NCBI GenBank assembly: GCA_934445015.1
Contig: CAKSDJ010000035.1
Span: forward strand, 1 to 14,034
DNA: 14,034 nt
Direction: 5' to 3'
DNA from: an uncultured Eubacteriales bacterium
GTDB lineage: Bacteria > Bacillota > Clostridia > Oscillospirales > Acutalibacteraceae
Each line of letters starts with the position of its first letter. Position 1 is the first letter of the stretch. Position numbers and translations under genes: made by a program. Of this stretch, positions 6,447-14,034 are shown one piece after another. The notes under the pieces were generated by a model. That model did not search any database and was not told the DNA's origin. It saw only the letters and a list, made by a program, of their open reading frames with translations.

Positions 6447-7820
6447 TTAAGGTTCGGTTTGCAAACGGGCAAACCGCTTTGACGGTCTGTAACACAGCAA
6501 GGCGATGAAAATAAGCAACGTTGTTGCAGACAGACTTATTGGGTAGGCAGTCATAATGGTACTGAAAGTTTTGCTGTGCGGAAATACAAATTTGATCCAG
6601 GCAATTCTGACACCGCACACGCCGACCATTGTTAAAATTGCCGGCACGAGTGAAATACCAAATCCGCGCAAATAGCCGCTCATAACGTCATAAAGCAGAC
6701 TGAACGAATGTGAAAGCATTATCATTACCAGTCGTATATAACCGGTTTTTATAACTTCGGGATCATTATTGAATACGGAAATGAGCGGTTTTCCGAAAAT
6801 GAGAATTACGGCAATTGCAACCGAAAGCGCGGCAAAACCCTCTAAAAGACAAAGGAACAACGTTTTTTTACAACGTCTGTACTCGCCGGCTCCCGAATTC
6901 TGACCGACAAACGTAGTACAGGCCTGGGAAAACGAATTTAAAATATCGTATGTTATGACTTCAATATTAAACGCTGCGCTTGACGCCGCCATAACCACTG
7001 TGCCAAGGCTGTTTATTGCTGACTGAATAACAATGTTTGAAAGTGCAAATACAGCGCTTTGTATCCCGGCAGGGAGACCTATCCGAAAAATGCGTTTTAA
7101 AATTTTTAAATCTATACGCATCAATTTAGGCTCCAAGCGAATGCATTGACTGCTTTTGCGGAGTCGGTGATAAAGCAGTGCCGAACTTACAGCGTTTGAA
7201 ATTACCGTAGCAATAGCTACGCCGTTTACGGTCATATTAAGAACGGCTACAAAGAATAAATTTAAAATAACATTTAAAATTCCGGAAGTTGCCAATGCTA
7301 TAAGCGGAATTTTTGTTTCGCCTACACTGCGGAATATTGCCGCTTCAAAATTATAAAGCAGAATAACCGGCATACCCAGCAAATAAATACGCAGATACAA
7401 AAGCGCCAACGGAAAAACGTCCTTTGGTACGTTTAGCAAGCCGAGTATAGGTGCAGCCGCCAACTCGCCTATTACAGCCACCAATGCACCGCCTATAACT
7501 GAAACAACCACAGATGTGTGTACCGCTTTTTGAACATTTTTTATGTCACCACACCCAATGGCGTTTGCAATAACAACATTTGTTCCGAGCGCTATGCCGA
7601 TAAAAAGGTTAACTATTAAACCTATCAGCGGACTGTTTGCACCTACTGCCGCGACTGCGGCGGTGCGTTCGTCACCGGTAAAATTGCCGACTACTGCCAC
7701 ATCTGAGGCGTTAAACAGCTGTTCTAAAATTGCTGTTGCCGCCACAGGCACCGCAAATTGCGGCAGTTTATCCCAAATGGAACCGTGCAGCATATCTAAC
7801 TGCCTTTTTTTATTCATCAT
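6447..7820 (-). CDS. MATE family efflux transporter
   Basis: A 457-residue multidrug/toxin extrusion (MATE) protein, expected to export cationic or aromatic compounds using a Na+ or H+ gradient. The usual 12 hydrophobic segments are present in two homologous halves. The first half starts near WDKLPQFAVPVAATAILEQLFNASDVAVVG and holds AVGANSPLIGL; the second starts after IFRIGLPAGIQSAVFALSN and includes QACTTFVGQNSGAGEYRR, the equivalent of the conserved first-half QN-G loop. The chosen start is the first of two adjacent ATGs (7820, 7817), with AGAAG at 7827-7831, 6 nt upstream. It is divergent from a LysR regulator with a shared 135-nt control region, so it is probably that regulator's target. 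The substrate is unknown. Confidence 0.93.
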   Translation of the reverse strand: MMNKKRQLDMLHGSIWDKLPQFAVPVAATAILEQLFNASDVAVVGNFTGDERTAAVAAVGANSPLIGLIVNLFIGIALGTNVVIANAIGCGDIKNVQKAVHTSVVVSVIGGALVAVIGELAAAPILGLLNVPKDVFPLALLYLRIYLLGMPVILLYNFEAAIFRSVGETKIPLIALATSGILNVILNLFFVAVLNMTVNGVAIATVISNAVSSALLYHRLRKSSQCIRLEPKLMRIDLKILKRIFRIGLPAGIQSAVFALSNIVIQSAINSLGTVVMAASSAAFNIEVITYDILNSFSQACTTFVGQNSGAGEYRRCKKTLFLCLLEGFAALSVAIAVILIFGKPLISVFNNDPEVIKTGYIRLVMIMLSHSFSLLYDVMSGYLRGFGISLVPAILTMVGVCGVRIAWIKFVFPHSKTFSTIMTAYPISLSATTLLIFIALLCYRPSKRFARLQTEP

Positions 7821-7851
7821 ATCATACTTCTTTATAATTTAATCCCGTAAC

Positions 7852-7880
7852 AGTATAAATTTAAACAGATATAATAGCAA
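7852..7880 (-). promoter_or_regulatory. Promoter of the MATE gene
   Basis: Read on the minus strand: -35 TTGCTA (7880-7875), a 17-bp spacer, -10 TATACT (7857-7852). The two divergent -35 boxes are only 27 bp apart, so a regulator bound between them could affect both promoters. Confidence 0.65.
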
Positions 7881-7885
7881 ATACA

Positions 7886-7906
7886 TATAAAGAATGGCTT
7901 ATTATA
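7886..7906. promoter_or_regulatory. Candidate LysR operator between divergent promoters
   Basis: A small dyad, TATAA (7886-7890) and TTATA (7902-7906), spaced by 11 bp, fills the gap between the two -35 boxes. LysR proteins usually bind imperfect AT-rich dyads of this sort near the divergent target promoter. The arms are short and the region is AT-rich, so this may be chance. Confidence 0.25.
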
Positions 7907-7907
7907 G

Positions 7908-7936
7908 TTGACAGGAATAATAAAACGGTATATACT
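7908..7936 (+). promoter_or_regulatory. Promoter of the lysR-type gene
   Basis: Consensus -35 TTGACA (7908-7913), a 17-bp spacer and -10 TATACT (7931-7936). The expected start near 7943 leaves a leader of about 13 nt. Confidence 0.8.
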
Positions 7937-7955
7937 TTAGGCTGGGTGATGATAA

Positions 7956-8846
7956 ATGGAAATACGGTTATTGCGCTATTTTCTTGCTGTGGCACGTGAA
8001 GAAAACATAACACGCGCGGCAGAACGGCTGCATATTTCACAACCGTCGCTTTCAAAGCAATTGATGGAGTTGGAGCGAGAAATAGGAAAACCTTTGCTTA
8101 TCAGGGGAAAAAGAAAAGTTACGCTGACAGCTGAAGGTGTTTTGCTGCGGAAACGTGCAGAAGAAATAATTACGCTTACCGAAAAAACCGAACGCGAATT
8201 AAGCGCTGACGCACAGCATATAGGCGGCGAAGTAGTCATAGGGGGCAACCCGACCGCCGCGGTTTTAAATACGGTGGCCGCAGTAAAACTCAAATATTCT
8301 GATATCAGTTTCAGATTTTACTGCAGCGATGCCACTGACGTATTGGAACGTATGGAACACGGTAGTTTGGATTTTGCTGAGTTATTAGAACCGATTGACA
8401 GCACAAAATACGAATATATCTCTTTAGGGGACAAGTCACATTGGGGATTGCTTATGCCGGACAACTGCCCGCTTGCAAAAAAATCAACTATAGAAAAAAA
8501 CGATCTGAACGGCATTCAAATCATTTTACATAACCGAACGGGACTTCAACAAAAAATTGCACATTGGGCGCAAGTCGAAATTGAGCAATTGAATATTGCG
8601 GCAACTTATAACGTAGTGAACGGAAATCCTGCAGCGTTTGTCAAGAGCGGTCTTGGTTACATGCTTACAACCGATGACCTTTTACCGGAGAAGTTGGATA
8701 GCGGACTTTGCTTCAGACCGCTTTTTCCTACGCTTGAGAACAGTCACGCGCTTGTTTGGAAGCGTTACGCCGTGTTCAGCAAAGCAGCAGATGCTGTTTT
8801 AAATGAATTCAGGAAAAACATAAGCCGCATAGCATCGCCGATATAG
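7956..8846 (+). CDS. LysR family transcriptional regulator
   Basis: A 296-residue regulator. The N-terminal winged helix-turn-helix (about 1-60) is textbook LysR: LRYFLAVAREENITRAAERL followed by HISQPSLSKQLMELEREIGK. A linker helix (about 60-88) and a periplasmic-binding-protein-like effector domain (about 90-290) follow. The second half is divergent enough that the inducer cannot be guessed. The start at 7956 has GGTGAT at 7945-7950 as SD, 5 nt upstream. It is transcribed away from the MATE exporter gene and most likely controls that gene and itself. Its stop codon is followed directly by the promoter of the next small gene. Confidence 0.93.
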   Translation: MEIRLLRYFLAVAREENITRAAERLHISQPSLSKQLMELEREIGKPLLIRGKRKVTLTAEGVLLRKRAEEIITLTEKTERELSADAQHIGGEVVIGGNPTAAVLNTVAAVKLKYSDISFRFYCSDATDVLERMEHGSLDFAELLEPIDSTKYEYISLGDKSHWGLLMPDNCPLAKKSTIEKNDLNGIQIILHNRTGLQQKIAHWAQVEIEQLNIAATYNVVNGNPAAFVKSGLGYMLTTDDLLPEKLDSGLCFRPLFPTLENSHALVWKRYAVFSKAADAVLNEFRKNISRIASPI

Positions 8847-8875
8847 TTGAAAAAGAAAAACAAATATGATATACT
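8847..8875 (+). promoter_or_regulatory. Promoter of the small 8907-9010 gene
   Basis: -35 TTGAAA (8847-8852), a 17-bp spacer and an extended -10 TGATATACT (8867-8875). It starts at the base after the lysR-type stop codon, so the small gene has its own transcription start near 8882. Confidence 0.7.
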
Positions 8876-8906
8876 GATGTAGACAGAATTTAGGAGGTAG
8901 TTGTTT

Positions 8907-9010
8907 ATGAAAAAATTCAGGACAATTGTGGACTTCAGGGTGCGATACTTTTTTCAATGATTGCCGGAATTGCGTGCATAATTTATGCAATTGATAATCG
9001 TGACGAATAA
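8907..9010 (+). CDS. Small hydrophobic peptide gene, frame broken at an A6 run
   Basis: A tiny gene with its own promoter, a perfect SD AGGAGG (8892-8897, 9 nt before the ATG at 8907) and a terminator. Read straight, the ATG frame gives only 17 codons to TGA at 8958. The -1 frame continues to TAA at 9010 and contains a membrane-like stretch, GAILFSMIAGIACIIYAI, ending NRDE. One extra A in the run of six A (8910-8915), or a -1 slip there, joins both into a 34-residue peptide beginning MKKIQDNCGLQ. Without that, ATG at 8957 overlaps the first stop (ATGA) and could give a second 17-residue peptide. Options are a sequencing error, a real mutation, slippage, or coupled micro-peptides. No family is recognised; a single-span membrane peptide is likely. 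Confidence 0.45.
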
Positions 9011-9030
9011 ACATATTCAACTATATAAAT

Positions 9031-9067
9031 AAACCTTCCGCAAGCAAATTGTCTGTGGAAGGTTTTT
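9031..9067 (+). terminator. Terminator after the small gene, shared with the convergent operon
   Basis: The arms AAACCTTCCGCA (9031-9042) and TGTGGAAGGTTT (9054-9065) pair over 12 bp with one G-U, around an 11-nt loop, then TTTTT (9063-9067). The minus-strand face ends in TTTATTTAT, so it may also stop the convergent radical SAM operon, whose last stop codon is at 9069-9071. Confidence 0.8.
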
Positions 9068-9068
9068 A

Positions 9069-9956
9069 TTATTGCAGGTCTACCCCCGTAAAATCAAACT
9101 TTGGTATATAATCGGAAGTTGCGCTTGAGCGCTCCTGAATATAGCATTTTTCAAATTCACTGTCTGATATATAATTTAAAACTTTGTTGTATTCTCTTTT
9201 GGTTACGCGACGATTTATAACAGGCATATCGGCCGCTTTTTCAAGAGGAAGATACTGGCTCATTATGCTGAAATAGGCGTTGGGCGTGTTTTCTTTGACC
9301 CAGTCAAATATATTTATTGCATCATTTGTAGATTGCGGCAACAATAAATGCCTTACAATAAGTCCGCTTTGCATTATGCCGTTTTTAAAAACACATTTAT
9401 TTTGCTGGCGATATGTTTCACGCAGTGCCGCTTTGCATATATCGGGATAATCGGGTGCGTTGGAATACAGTTTTGATTTTTCGGAATTGAAATACTTAAA
9501 GTCCATAAGGTATATATCTATGTATCCCTGTAATTTTTTAAGTGTTTCGACGTTTTCGTAACCGCCGCTGTTATAAACGACCGGAATTGACGGTTTATAA
9601 ATATCAAGCGCATTCAATATGCTTTTTACATAATGCGTAGGCGTTACCAGATTGATATTGTGCGCGCCGTCATATTCAAGCCTTTTAAAAATTTCGGCAA
9701 GATCTTTTTCGGTTATTATTTTGCCGTTATTTTTTATGCTGATATCACTGTTTTGGCAAAAGACACAGTGTAACGAACAGCCGCTGAAAAAGATTGTTCC
9801 CGAACCGTTTTTGCCGCTTATGCAGGGTTCCTCCCAAAAATGCAGTGCCGCTCTTGCTATTTTAGGGTTATCGGGCATACCGCAATATCCACCGATGTTT
9901 TCAGTGTCGGTGCGAATTGCATTGCACTTACGAGGGCATATATTGCAACGTGTCAG
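9069..9956 (-). CDS. Radical SAM protein, PflX-like (COG1313 type)
   Basis: A pyruvate-formate-lyase-activase-like radical SAM enzyme; the substrate of this group is not known. The radical SAM [4Fe-4S] motif is CSLHCVFCQN (C-x3-C-x2-C), preceded by the family's HFWEEPCISGKNGSGTIFF. The first ATG in frame is at 9878 (269 residues). The same frame is open upstream to a TAG at 9987-9989 and encodes CNICPRKC, then 13 residues, then C (9947-9882), the N-terminal cysteine motif typical of this group. The true start therefore lies upstream, but only ATA (9962), ATT (9959) or CTG (9956) are available. I chose CTG because GGGG sits 6 nt before it. The gene then overlaps the exonuclease gene by about 29 nt. 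It is last in the bipA-exonuclease-radical SAM cluster. Confidence 0.85.
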   Translation of the reverse strand: MTRCNICPRKCNAIRTDTENIGGYCGMPDNPKIARAALHFWEEPCISGKNGSGTIFFSGCSLHCVFCQNSDISIKNNGKIITEKDLAEIFKRLEYDGAHNINLVTPTHYVKSILNALDIYKPSIPVVYNSGGYENVETLKKLQGYIDIYLMDFKYFNSEKSKLYSNAPDYPDICKAALRETYRQQNKCVFKNGIMQSGLIVRHLLLPQSTNDAINIFDWVKENTPNAYFSIMSQYLPLEKAADMPVINRRVTKREYNKVLNYISDSEFEKCYIQERSSATSDYIPKFDFTGVDLQ

Positions 9957-10821
9957 AATTATCCCCTGCCTTTTTGACCTTTGGTTCTAAAATTCTGCGT
10001 TTTACGATTACAGAATCAAAAGTTTTTTTGAAACTCACGCGGCAGATAAACTTTTTATTACAGGATCTGCAGATAAAATTTGCCGAAAAACTGTTATTTT
10101 TAAATCGCCACTTTGAAAGACGTTTCATTTTTTTACCGCATATATTGCAATAAAAATCGAGCGCAGATTTTTCAATTGAAGTATCGCTGATATCGCTTAT
10201 AAAATAAGGTTTAAAGCAAAGGCGTTTGAAGAAGTCGGGATTGGCAGTGTCTTTTATATACTTTTCAAAACGGTCTTTGCAATAATATTTTTTAAGCATC
10301 TCGGTACACAAAAGACTGTCATCTTTTGCATTGTGAAGTTTATAGCTGTCGGTTGTAATACCTAAAATCCCGGCGGCGTTGCCGAGAGATATCTGCGACT
10401 TACACTCATACCCCAACAAAGACATTTCACCCTGAATGTACTTTTGCAAATCAAGATATTTGTCTGTTTTAAATCTTAGATTTTTCAATAAATACCTTTG
10501 ATTTTCAACAATCGTATACAAATCGGAATTGCTCCAGGTAATCATTATTGTATCGTCGCCAAGCCACTCATTGTATTTTTGCACCGCTTCGCAAAGATCG
10601 ACGCCCGACCGCATAATCTCACCGGTAATTCCGGTAAGCTGCGAAAACCTGCCTGACACTTTTTTTGAAATCGAAGATTTAACGATCACATCAAAAATAT
10701 CAACGACATTAAAATTATCATCTAATTTTACGGCACCGATCTGCAATATTTGGTTTACAAATCTTTTATAAAACGGGTGGTACGCACTGTCCCACTCCAT
10801 ATCGAGAATTACATAATTCAT
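9928..10821 (-). CDS. DEDDh 3'-5' exonuclease with C-terminal zinc ribbon
   Basis: A 297-residue DnaQ/RNase T-like exonuclease. Exo I is DMEWD (D7, E9), Exo II is WSNSDLYTI with D100, and Exo III is LHNAKDDSLLC with H163 and D168, the HxxxxD spacing of the DEDDh class. All four acidic ligands and the general-base histidine are present, so it should be active. It may act on RNA or DNA ends. Residues 225-254 form a CxxC...CxxC zinc ribbon (C225, C228, C251, C254), followed by a basic tail (VKRRILEPKVKK), suggesting nucleic-acid binding. The ATG at 10821 overlaps the bipA stop (TGATG), so translation is probably coupled; only a distant GAGG is seen. The TTG at 10824 is less likely. Its 3' end lies under the start of the radical SAM gene. 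Confidence 0.85.
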   Translation of the reverse strand: MNYVILDMEWDSAYHPFYKRFVNQILQIGAVKLDDNFNVVDIFDVIVKSSISKKVSGRFSQLTGITGEIMRSGVDLCEAVQKYNEWLGDDTIMITWSNSDLYTIVENQRYLLKNLRFKTDKYLDLQKYIQGEMSLLGYECKSQISLGNAAGILGITTDSYKLHNAKDDSLLCTEMLKKYYCKDRFEKYIKDTANPDFFKRLCFKPYFISDISDTSIEKSALDFYCNICGKKMKRLSKWRFKNNSFSANFICRSCNKKFICRVSFKKTFDSVIVKRRILEPKVKKAGDNSDTLQYMPS

Positions 10822-12650
10822 CAACGATTTTTAGCCTCGTGTTTCATACGCAATTCTTTATTCAATATTTTTTTACGCAGTCTGATATGGTGGGGCGTTA
10901 TTTCTACAAGTTCATCATCTTTTATAAAATCAAGCGCCTGTTCAAGGCTCATTATTGATGGCGGAACAAGTTTAAGGGCATCATCAGAACCCGAAGCACG
11001 TGTGTTTGTAAGGTGTTTTGCCTTGCAGACATTACATACAATGTCCTCGCTTTTAGGGCTTTCACCGACAATCATACCCTCATAAACCGGCACTCCTGCG
11101 CCTATAAACAACCTGCCTCTGCTTTGAGTGTTGAACAAGCCGTAACCCGTGGTCTCGCCCGTTTCATGAACTATTATTGAACCTGTTTTTCTGTGCTCAA
11201 TGTCGCCTTTATAAGGTTCATAACCGTTAAATACGTGATTCATTATACCGTTACCGTTGGTATCGGTTAAAAACTGTGAGCGGTATCCGAGCAATCCGCG
11301 CGCAGGGATTAAAAATTCAAGATGCGAAACGCCGCCCTCACGGGTACCCATATTCTGAAGTTCGGCGTGACGTGTGCCGAGACGCTCCATAACAGAACCC
11401 ACATACTGCTCGGGAACCTCAATCATAAGCAGTTCGATAGGCTCAAGCAAAGTACCGTTTTCATCACGCTTGTATATAACGTTAGGCGGCGAAACCTGAA
11501 ATTCATAACCCTGTCGGCGCATAGTTTCAATCAGTATTGAAAGATGCAGTTCGCCGCGACCGGATACTTTAAATGTATCTGCACTGTCGGTTTCCTCTAC
11601 TCTGAGGCTTACATTTGTAAGTACCTCTTTAAAAAGCCTGTCACGAAGGTTTCGCGATGTAACATACTTGCCGTCTTTACCGGCGAAGGGCGAATTATTT
11701 ACCATAAAATTCATAGACAGCGTAGGCTCGTCTATTTTTACAAAAGGTAACGGCTCTATGCAGTCTGTGTCGCAGGCGCTTTCACCTATTTCAAGCTCGT
11801 TTATACCTGCAACCTGAATAATATCTCCGACGGTGGCGGTTTCAACCTCGGTTCTTTTAAGGCCCTGATACATAAACAGTTTTGCAATTTTAACATTTGT
11901 GCTTGTGCCGTCTTTATGGCAAAGAGCCACTGTCTGCCCTACTTTTACCGTGCCGCGAAGCACGCGGCCTACGCCTATTCTGCCGATATAATCGTCATAT
12001 TCAATGTTAGTAAACAAAATCTGCAAAGGCGCTTCCGGGTCGCCCACAGGCGGGTCAATCTCTTTAATAATTTCTTCAAACAGGGGTTTCATATCAGTGC
12101 CTGCAATGTCAGGCGAATAAGTAGCATAACCGTCACGACCCGAAGCAAATACAACCGGAAATTCTATCTGATTTTCATCGGCTCCGAGTTCTATAAATAA
12201 ATCCAATACCTCATCAACAACCTCGATAGGACGCGCCATCGGTCTGTCGATTTTATTTATTACAACAACCGCTTTTTTGCCGAGTGCAAGCGCCTTTCGC
12301 AGCACAAAGCGCGTTTGAGGCATACAACCCTCAAAAGCATCAACAAGCAAAAGTACGCCGTCTACCATCTGCAAAATACGTTCAACTTCTCCACCAAAAT
12401 CTGCGTGCCCCGGTGTATCGATTATATTTATTTTTACACCGTTATACATTACGCTTGTATTTTTTGACAGTATTGTAATACCGCGCTCACGTTCAAGGTC
12501 GTTGGAGTCCATTACACGCTCATCAACTGACTCGTTTTCTCTGAAAGTTCCGCTTTGACGGAGCAATTGGTCGACAAGCGTTGTTTTTCCGTGGTCGACG
12601 TGTGCTATGATTGCGACATTTCTTATGTTTTCTCTTTTTTCAACTGACAT
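10821..12650 (-). CDS. typA: Translational GTPase BipA/TypA
   Basis: A ribosome-binding GTPase of the EF-G/LepA group that aids ribosome assembly and stress or cold adaptation. The 609 residues match the family length. G1 is AHVDHGKT, the switch region holds RERGIT, G3 is DTPGH, G4 is NKID and the G5 region is FASGRDGYA. These are followed by an EF-Tu-like beta-barrel (about 205-290), EF-G III/V-like domains (including SGRGELHLSILIETMRRQGYE) and the BipA-specific C-terminal domain. The ATG at 12650 has SD AGGGG at 12659-12663, 8 nt upstream. Only 23 nt separate it from the broken beta-glucosidase gene on the same strand, so its promoter must lie within or before that gene. It overlaps the exonuclease start by one base. 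Confidence 0.97.
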   Translation of the reverse strand: MSVEKRENIRNVAIIAHVDHGKTTLVDQLLRQSGTFRENESVDERVMDSNDLERERGITILSKNTSVMYNGVKINIIDTPGHADFGGEVERILQMVDGVLLLVDAFEGCMPQTRFVLRKALALGKKAVVVINKIDRPMARPIEVVDEVLDLFIELGADENQIEFPVVFASGRDGYATYSPDIAGTDMKPLFEEIIKEIDPPVGDPEAPLQILFTNIEYDDYIGRIGVGRVLRGTVKVGQTVALCHKDGTSTNVKIAKLFMYQGLKRTEVETATVGDIIQVAGINELEIGESACDTDCIEPLPFVKIDEPTLSMNFMVNNSPFAGKDGKYVTSRNLRDRLFKEVLTNVSLRVEETDSADTFKVSGRGELHLSILIETMRRQGYEFQVSPPNVIYKRDENGTLLEPIELLMIEVPEQYVGSVMERLGTRHAELQNMGTREGGVSHLEFLIPARGLLGYRSQFLTDTNGNGIMNHVFNGYEPYKGDIEHRKTGSIIVHETGETTGYGLFNTQSRGRLFIGAGVPVYEGMIVGESPKSEDIVCNVCKAKHLTNTRASGSDDALKLVPPSIMSLEQALDFIKDDELVEITPHHIRLRKKILNKELRMKHEAKNR

Positions 12651-12673
12651 TAAAAAGTCCCCTAAATATTAAA

Positions 12674-14028
12674 TCATTTGCTGTGTTCTTCTATCCAATT
12701 TTTATACCAATATGCAGAATCCTTAGGCATACGTTCCTGTGTTTCATAATCAACATATACTATACCGAAGCGGTCGCTGTAACCCTTTGCCCATTCAAAG
12801 TTATCCATAAACGACCATATAAAGTAACCGTCTATTTCGGCGCCGTCATCTGTTGCCTTTTCGAGTTCTATAAGGTATCTGTTAAGATAGTCGATACGGT
12901 TAGGATCGTGTACCTTACCGTCAAGTGATACGGTATCGTGCGCCGACATACCGTTTTCGGTGATGTAGATAGGTTTGCCGTATCTTTCATAAAGGAATCG
13001 AGGTCCCCATCTTAACACCTTAGGTGTTATAGGCCATTGAATAGCGGTTTTTGCATGACCCTGCTTATTCGGAACAACCTGAGGATTACCGTTATCATCG
13101 GCTTTTACCATACTGCCCTCATAAATATTCTGACCGTAAAAATCTATAGGTTGATTTATGAGTTTCATATCGTCATCGGTTATTTCTGGCAGATATTCTT
13201 TATACATCTGCAAGCCGTCGCTCGGATAGTGACCCAATAAAACGGGGTCGCTCCACCAAGAGATGCTCCACATAACGTTGCGACTGAGCGGTGGGCAGGC
13301 AAACATTTTTTTGCGTGCCGCCTCAATATCCGCAGGAGTTTCGCTTGCAGGATAACACGACGTGCCGGTGGGTGCATAGCCCACTTTGATAGGCTGTTTT
13401 GCGTTTTCACGCAGGGCGATCACGGCTGCACCGTGTGCTTTTAAAACGTTGTGACATATCTGGAATATATCTTTATAAAGCACTTTATAACCCGGTGCAT
13501 GGGGGCTTGTCATATAACCTGCCCCGATAAAACACTGAGGCTCGTTGAATGTAATAAAGTGCGTTACGCGGTCGGAAAACAGTTCGGATATTTTTGCGGC
13601 ATAATCCGCGAACCATTTAACACTGTCATCATTCAGCCAGCCGCCTTTTTATGGAGTGCGTAAGGATAATCCCAATGGAATAATGTTATATACGGTTCGA
13701 TGCCGTTTGCAATTAGCTCATCTATAAGATTTGAATAAAACTGCACACCCTTAGGGTTGATCTTGCCCGTGCCTTCGGGGAAAATGCGCGACCAGCTGAT
13801 TGAAAAACGGTATGCCTTAATACCGAGACTTTTCATCAGTTTTACATCTTCTTTATAGCGGTGGTAATGATCGCAGGCAACATCACCCGTATGACCCATA
13901 TATATGTTATCGGGTTCGTGAGTAAAAACATCCCACACATTAAGACCCTTGCCGTCTTCATTCCAGGCGCCCTCTATTTGATATGCCGCGGTTGCTGTGC
14001 CCCATACAAAATCTTTTTTAAAAGCCAA
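12674..14028 (-). pseudogene. GH1 beta-glucosidase with a one-base frameshift
   Basis: A glycoside hydrolase family 1 enzyme (retaining beta-glucosidase, (beta/alpha)8 barrel). The N-terminal piece runs from TTG at 14028 (MAFKKDFVWGTATAAYQIEG) to a TGA at 13633, past YITLFHWDYPYALHKK. The reading then continues in another frame with GGWLNDDSVKWFADYA and the acid/base glutamate in TFNEP (13543-13541), the nucleophile in YITENG (12958-12956), and the end FEWAKGYSDRFGIVYVDY. One missing base around 13644-13650 restores 451 residues, the normal length. The FEW motif and the lack of a phosphate-binding C-terminus favour a non-phospho beta-glucosidase. The TTG start fits the family's N-terminus, but an upstream ATG beyond the window edge cannot be excluded. 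No sugar transporter is in view. It may be a recent pseudogene or a sequencing error. Confidence 0.88.
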
Positions 14029-14034
14029 GTTAAA

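Noticed and set aside
8799..9020. 73-codon minus-strand reading frame across the small gene
   Set aside because: It overlaps the end of the lysR-type gene and the strong plus-strand promoter and SD, and has no recognisable protein features.
1..14034. CRISPR array, insertion sequence or tandem repeats
   Set aside because: No repeated units with regular spacing, no transposase frame and no terminal inverted repeats were seen by reading.

Overview
The window looks like a chromosomal stretch from a low-GC, Gram-positive anaerobe of the class Clostridia. The signs are AT-rich intergenic DNA, near-consensus sigma-A promoters, strong Shine-Dalgarno (SD) sites, intrinsic terminators, a YtvI-type sporulation membrane protein, a DUF3343 Se/S-carrier-like protein beside a class V aminotransferase, and Firmicutes-type aspartokinase and homoserine dehydrogenase. 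The genus cannot be named from the sequence alone. No phage, IS element, CRISPR array or conjugation gene was seen.

Layout. 1-2529, minus strand: ytvI-like permease, a 72-residue Se/S-carrier-like protein, then a cysteine-desulfurase-like enzyme cut off by the left edge. 2592-5193, plus strand: promoter, homoserine dehydrogenase, aspartokinase, terminator. This is a two-gene unit of the aspartate pathway, and lysC holds a strong in-frame internal start. 5214-6375, plus strand: tRNA-His, tRNA-Gln, a Cu/Zn superoxide dismutase-like gene behind a hairpin that covers its SD, and tRNA-Ala. Each tRNA has its own terminator. 6447-8846: a MATE exporter and a LysR regulator transcribed divergently from facing promoters. 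8847-9067, plus strand: a very small transcription unit with promoter, perfect SD and terminator. It encodes a short hydrophobic peptide whose frame is broken at a run of six A. 9069-14028, minus strand: a GH1 beta-glucosidase with a one-base frameshift, then bipA/typA, a DEDDh exonuclease with a C-terminal zinc ribbon, and a radical SAM protein of the PflX-like group. The last three overlap or nearly overlap and probably form an operon.

How the genes fit together: hom and lysC commit aspartate to homoserine and to the shared Lys/Met/Thr branch. The divergent LysR/MATE pair is a usual arrangement for a ligand-controlled exporter. The pair at the left edge suggests sulfur or selenium transfer. 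The bipA-exonuclease-radical SAM cluster has no obvious shared pathway and is the most intriguing linkage. Most genes are ordinary. The points worth checking are the frame-disrupted micro-gene at 8907-9010, the radical SAM N-terminus that lacks an ATG, the GH1 frameshift, the lysC internal start and the SD-masking hairpin at 5612-5651.
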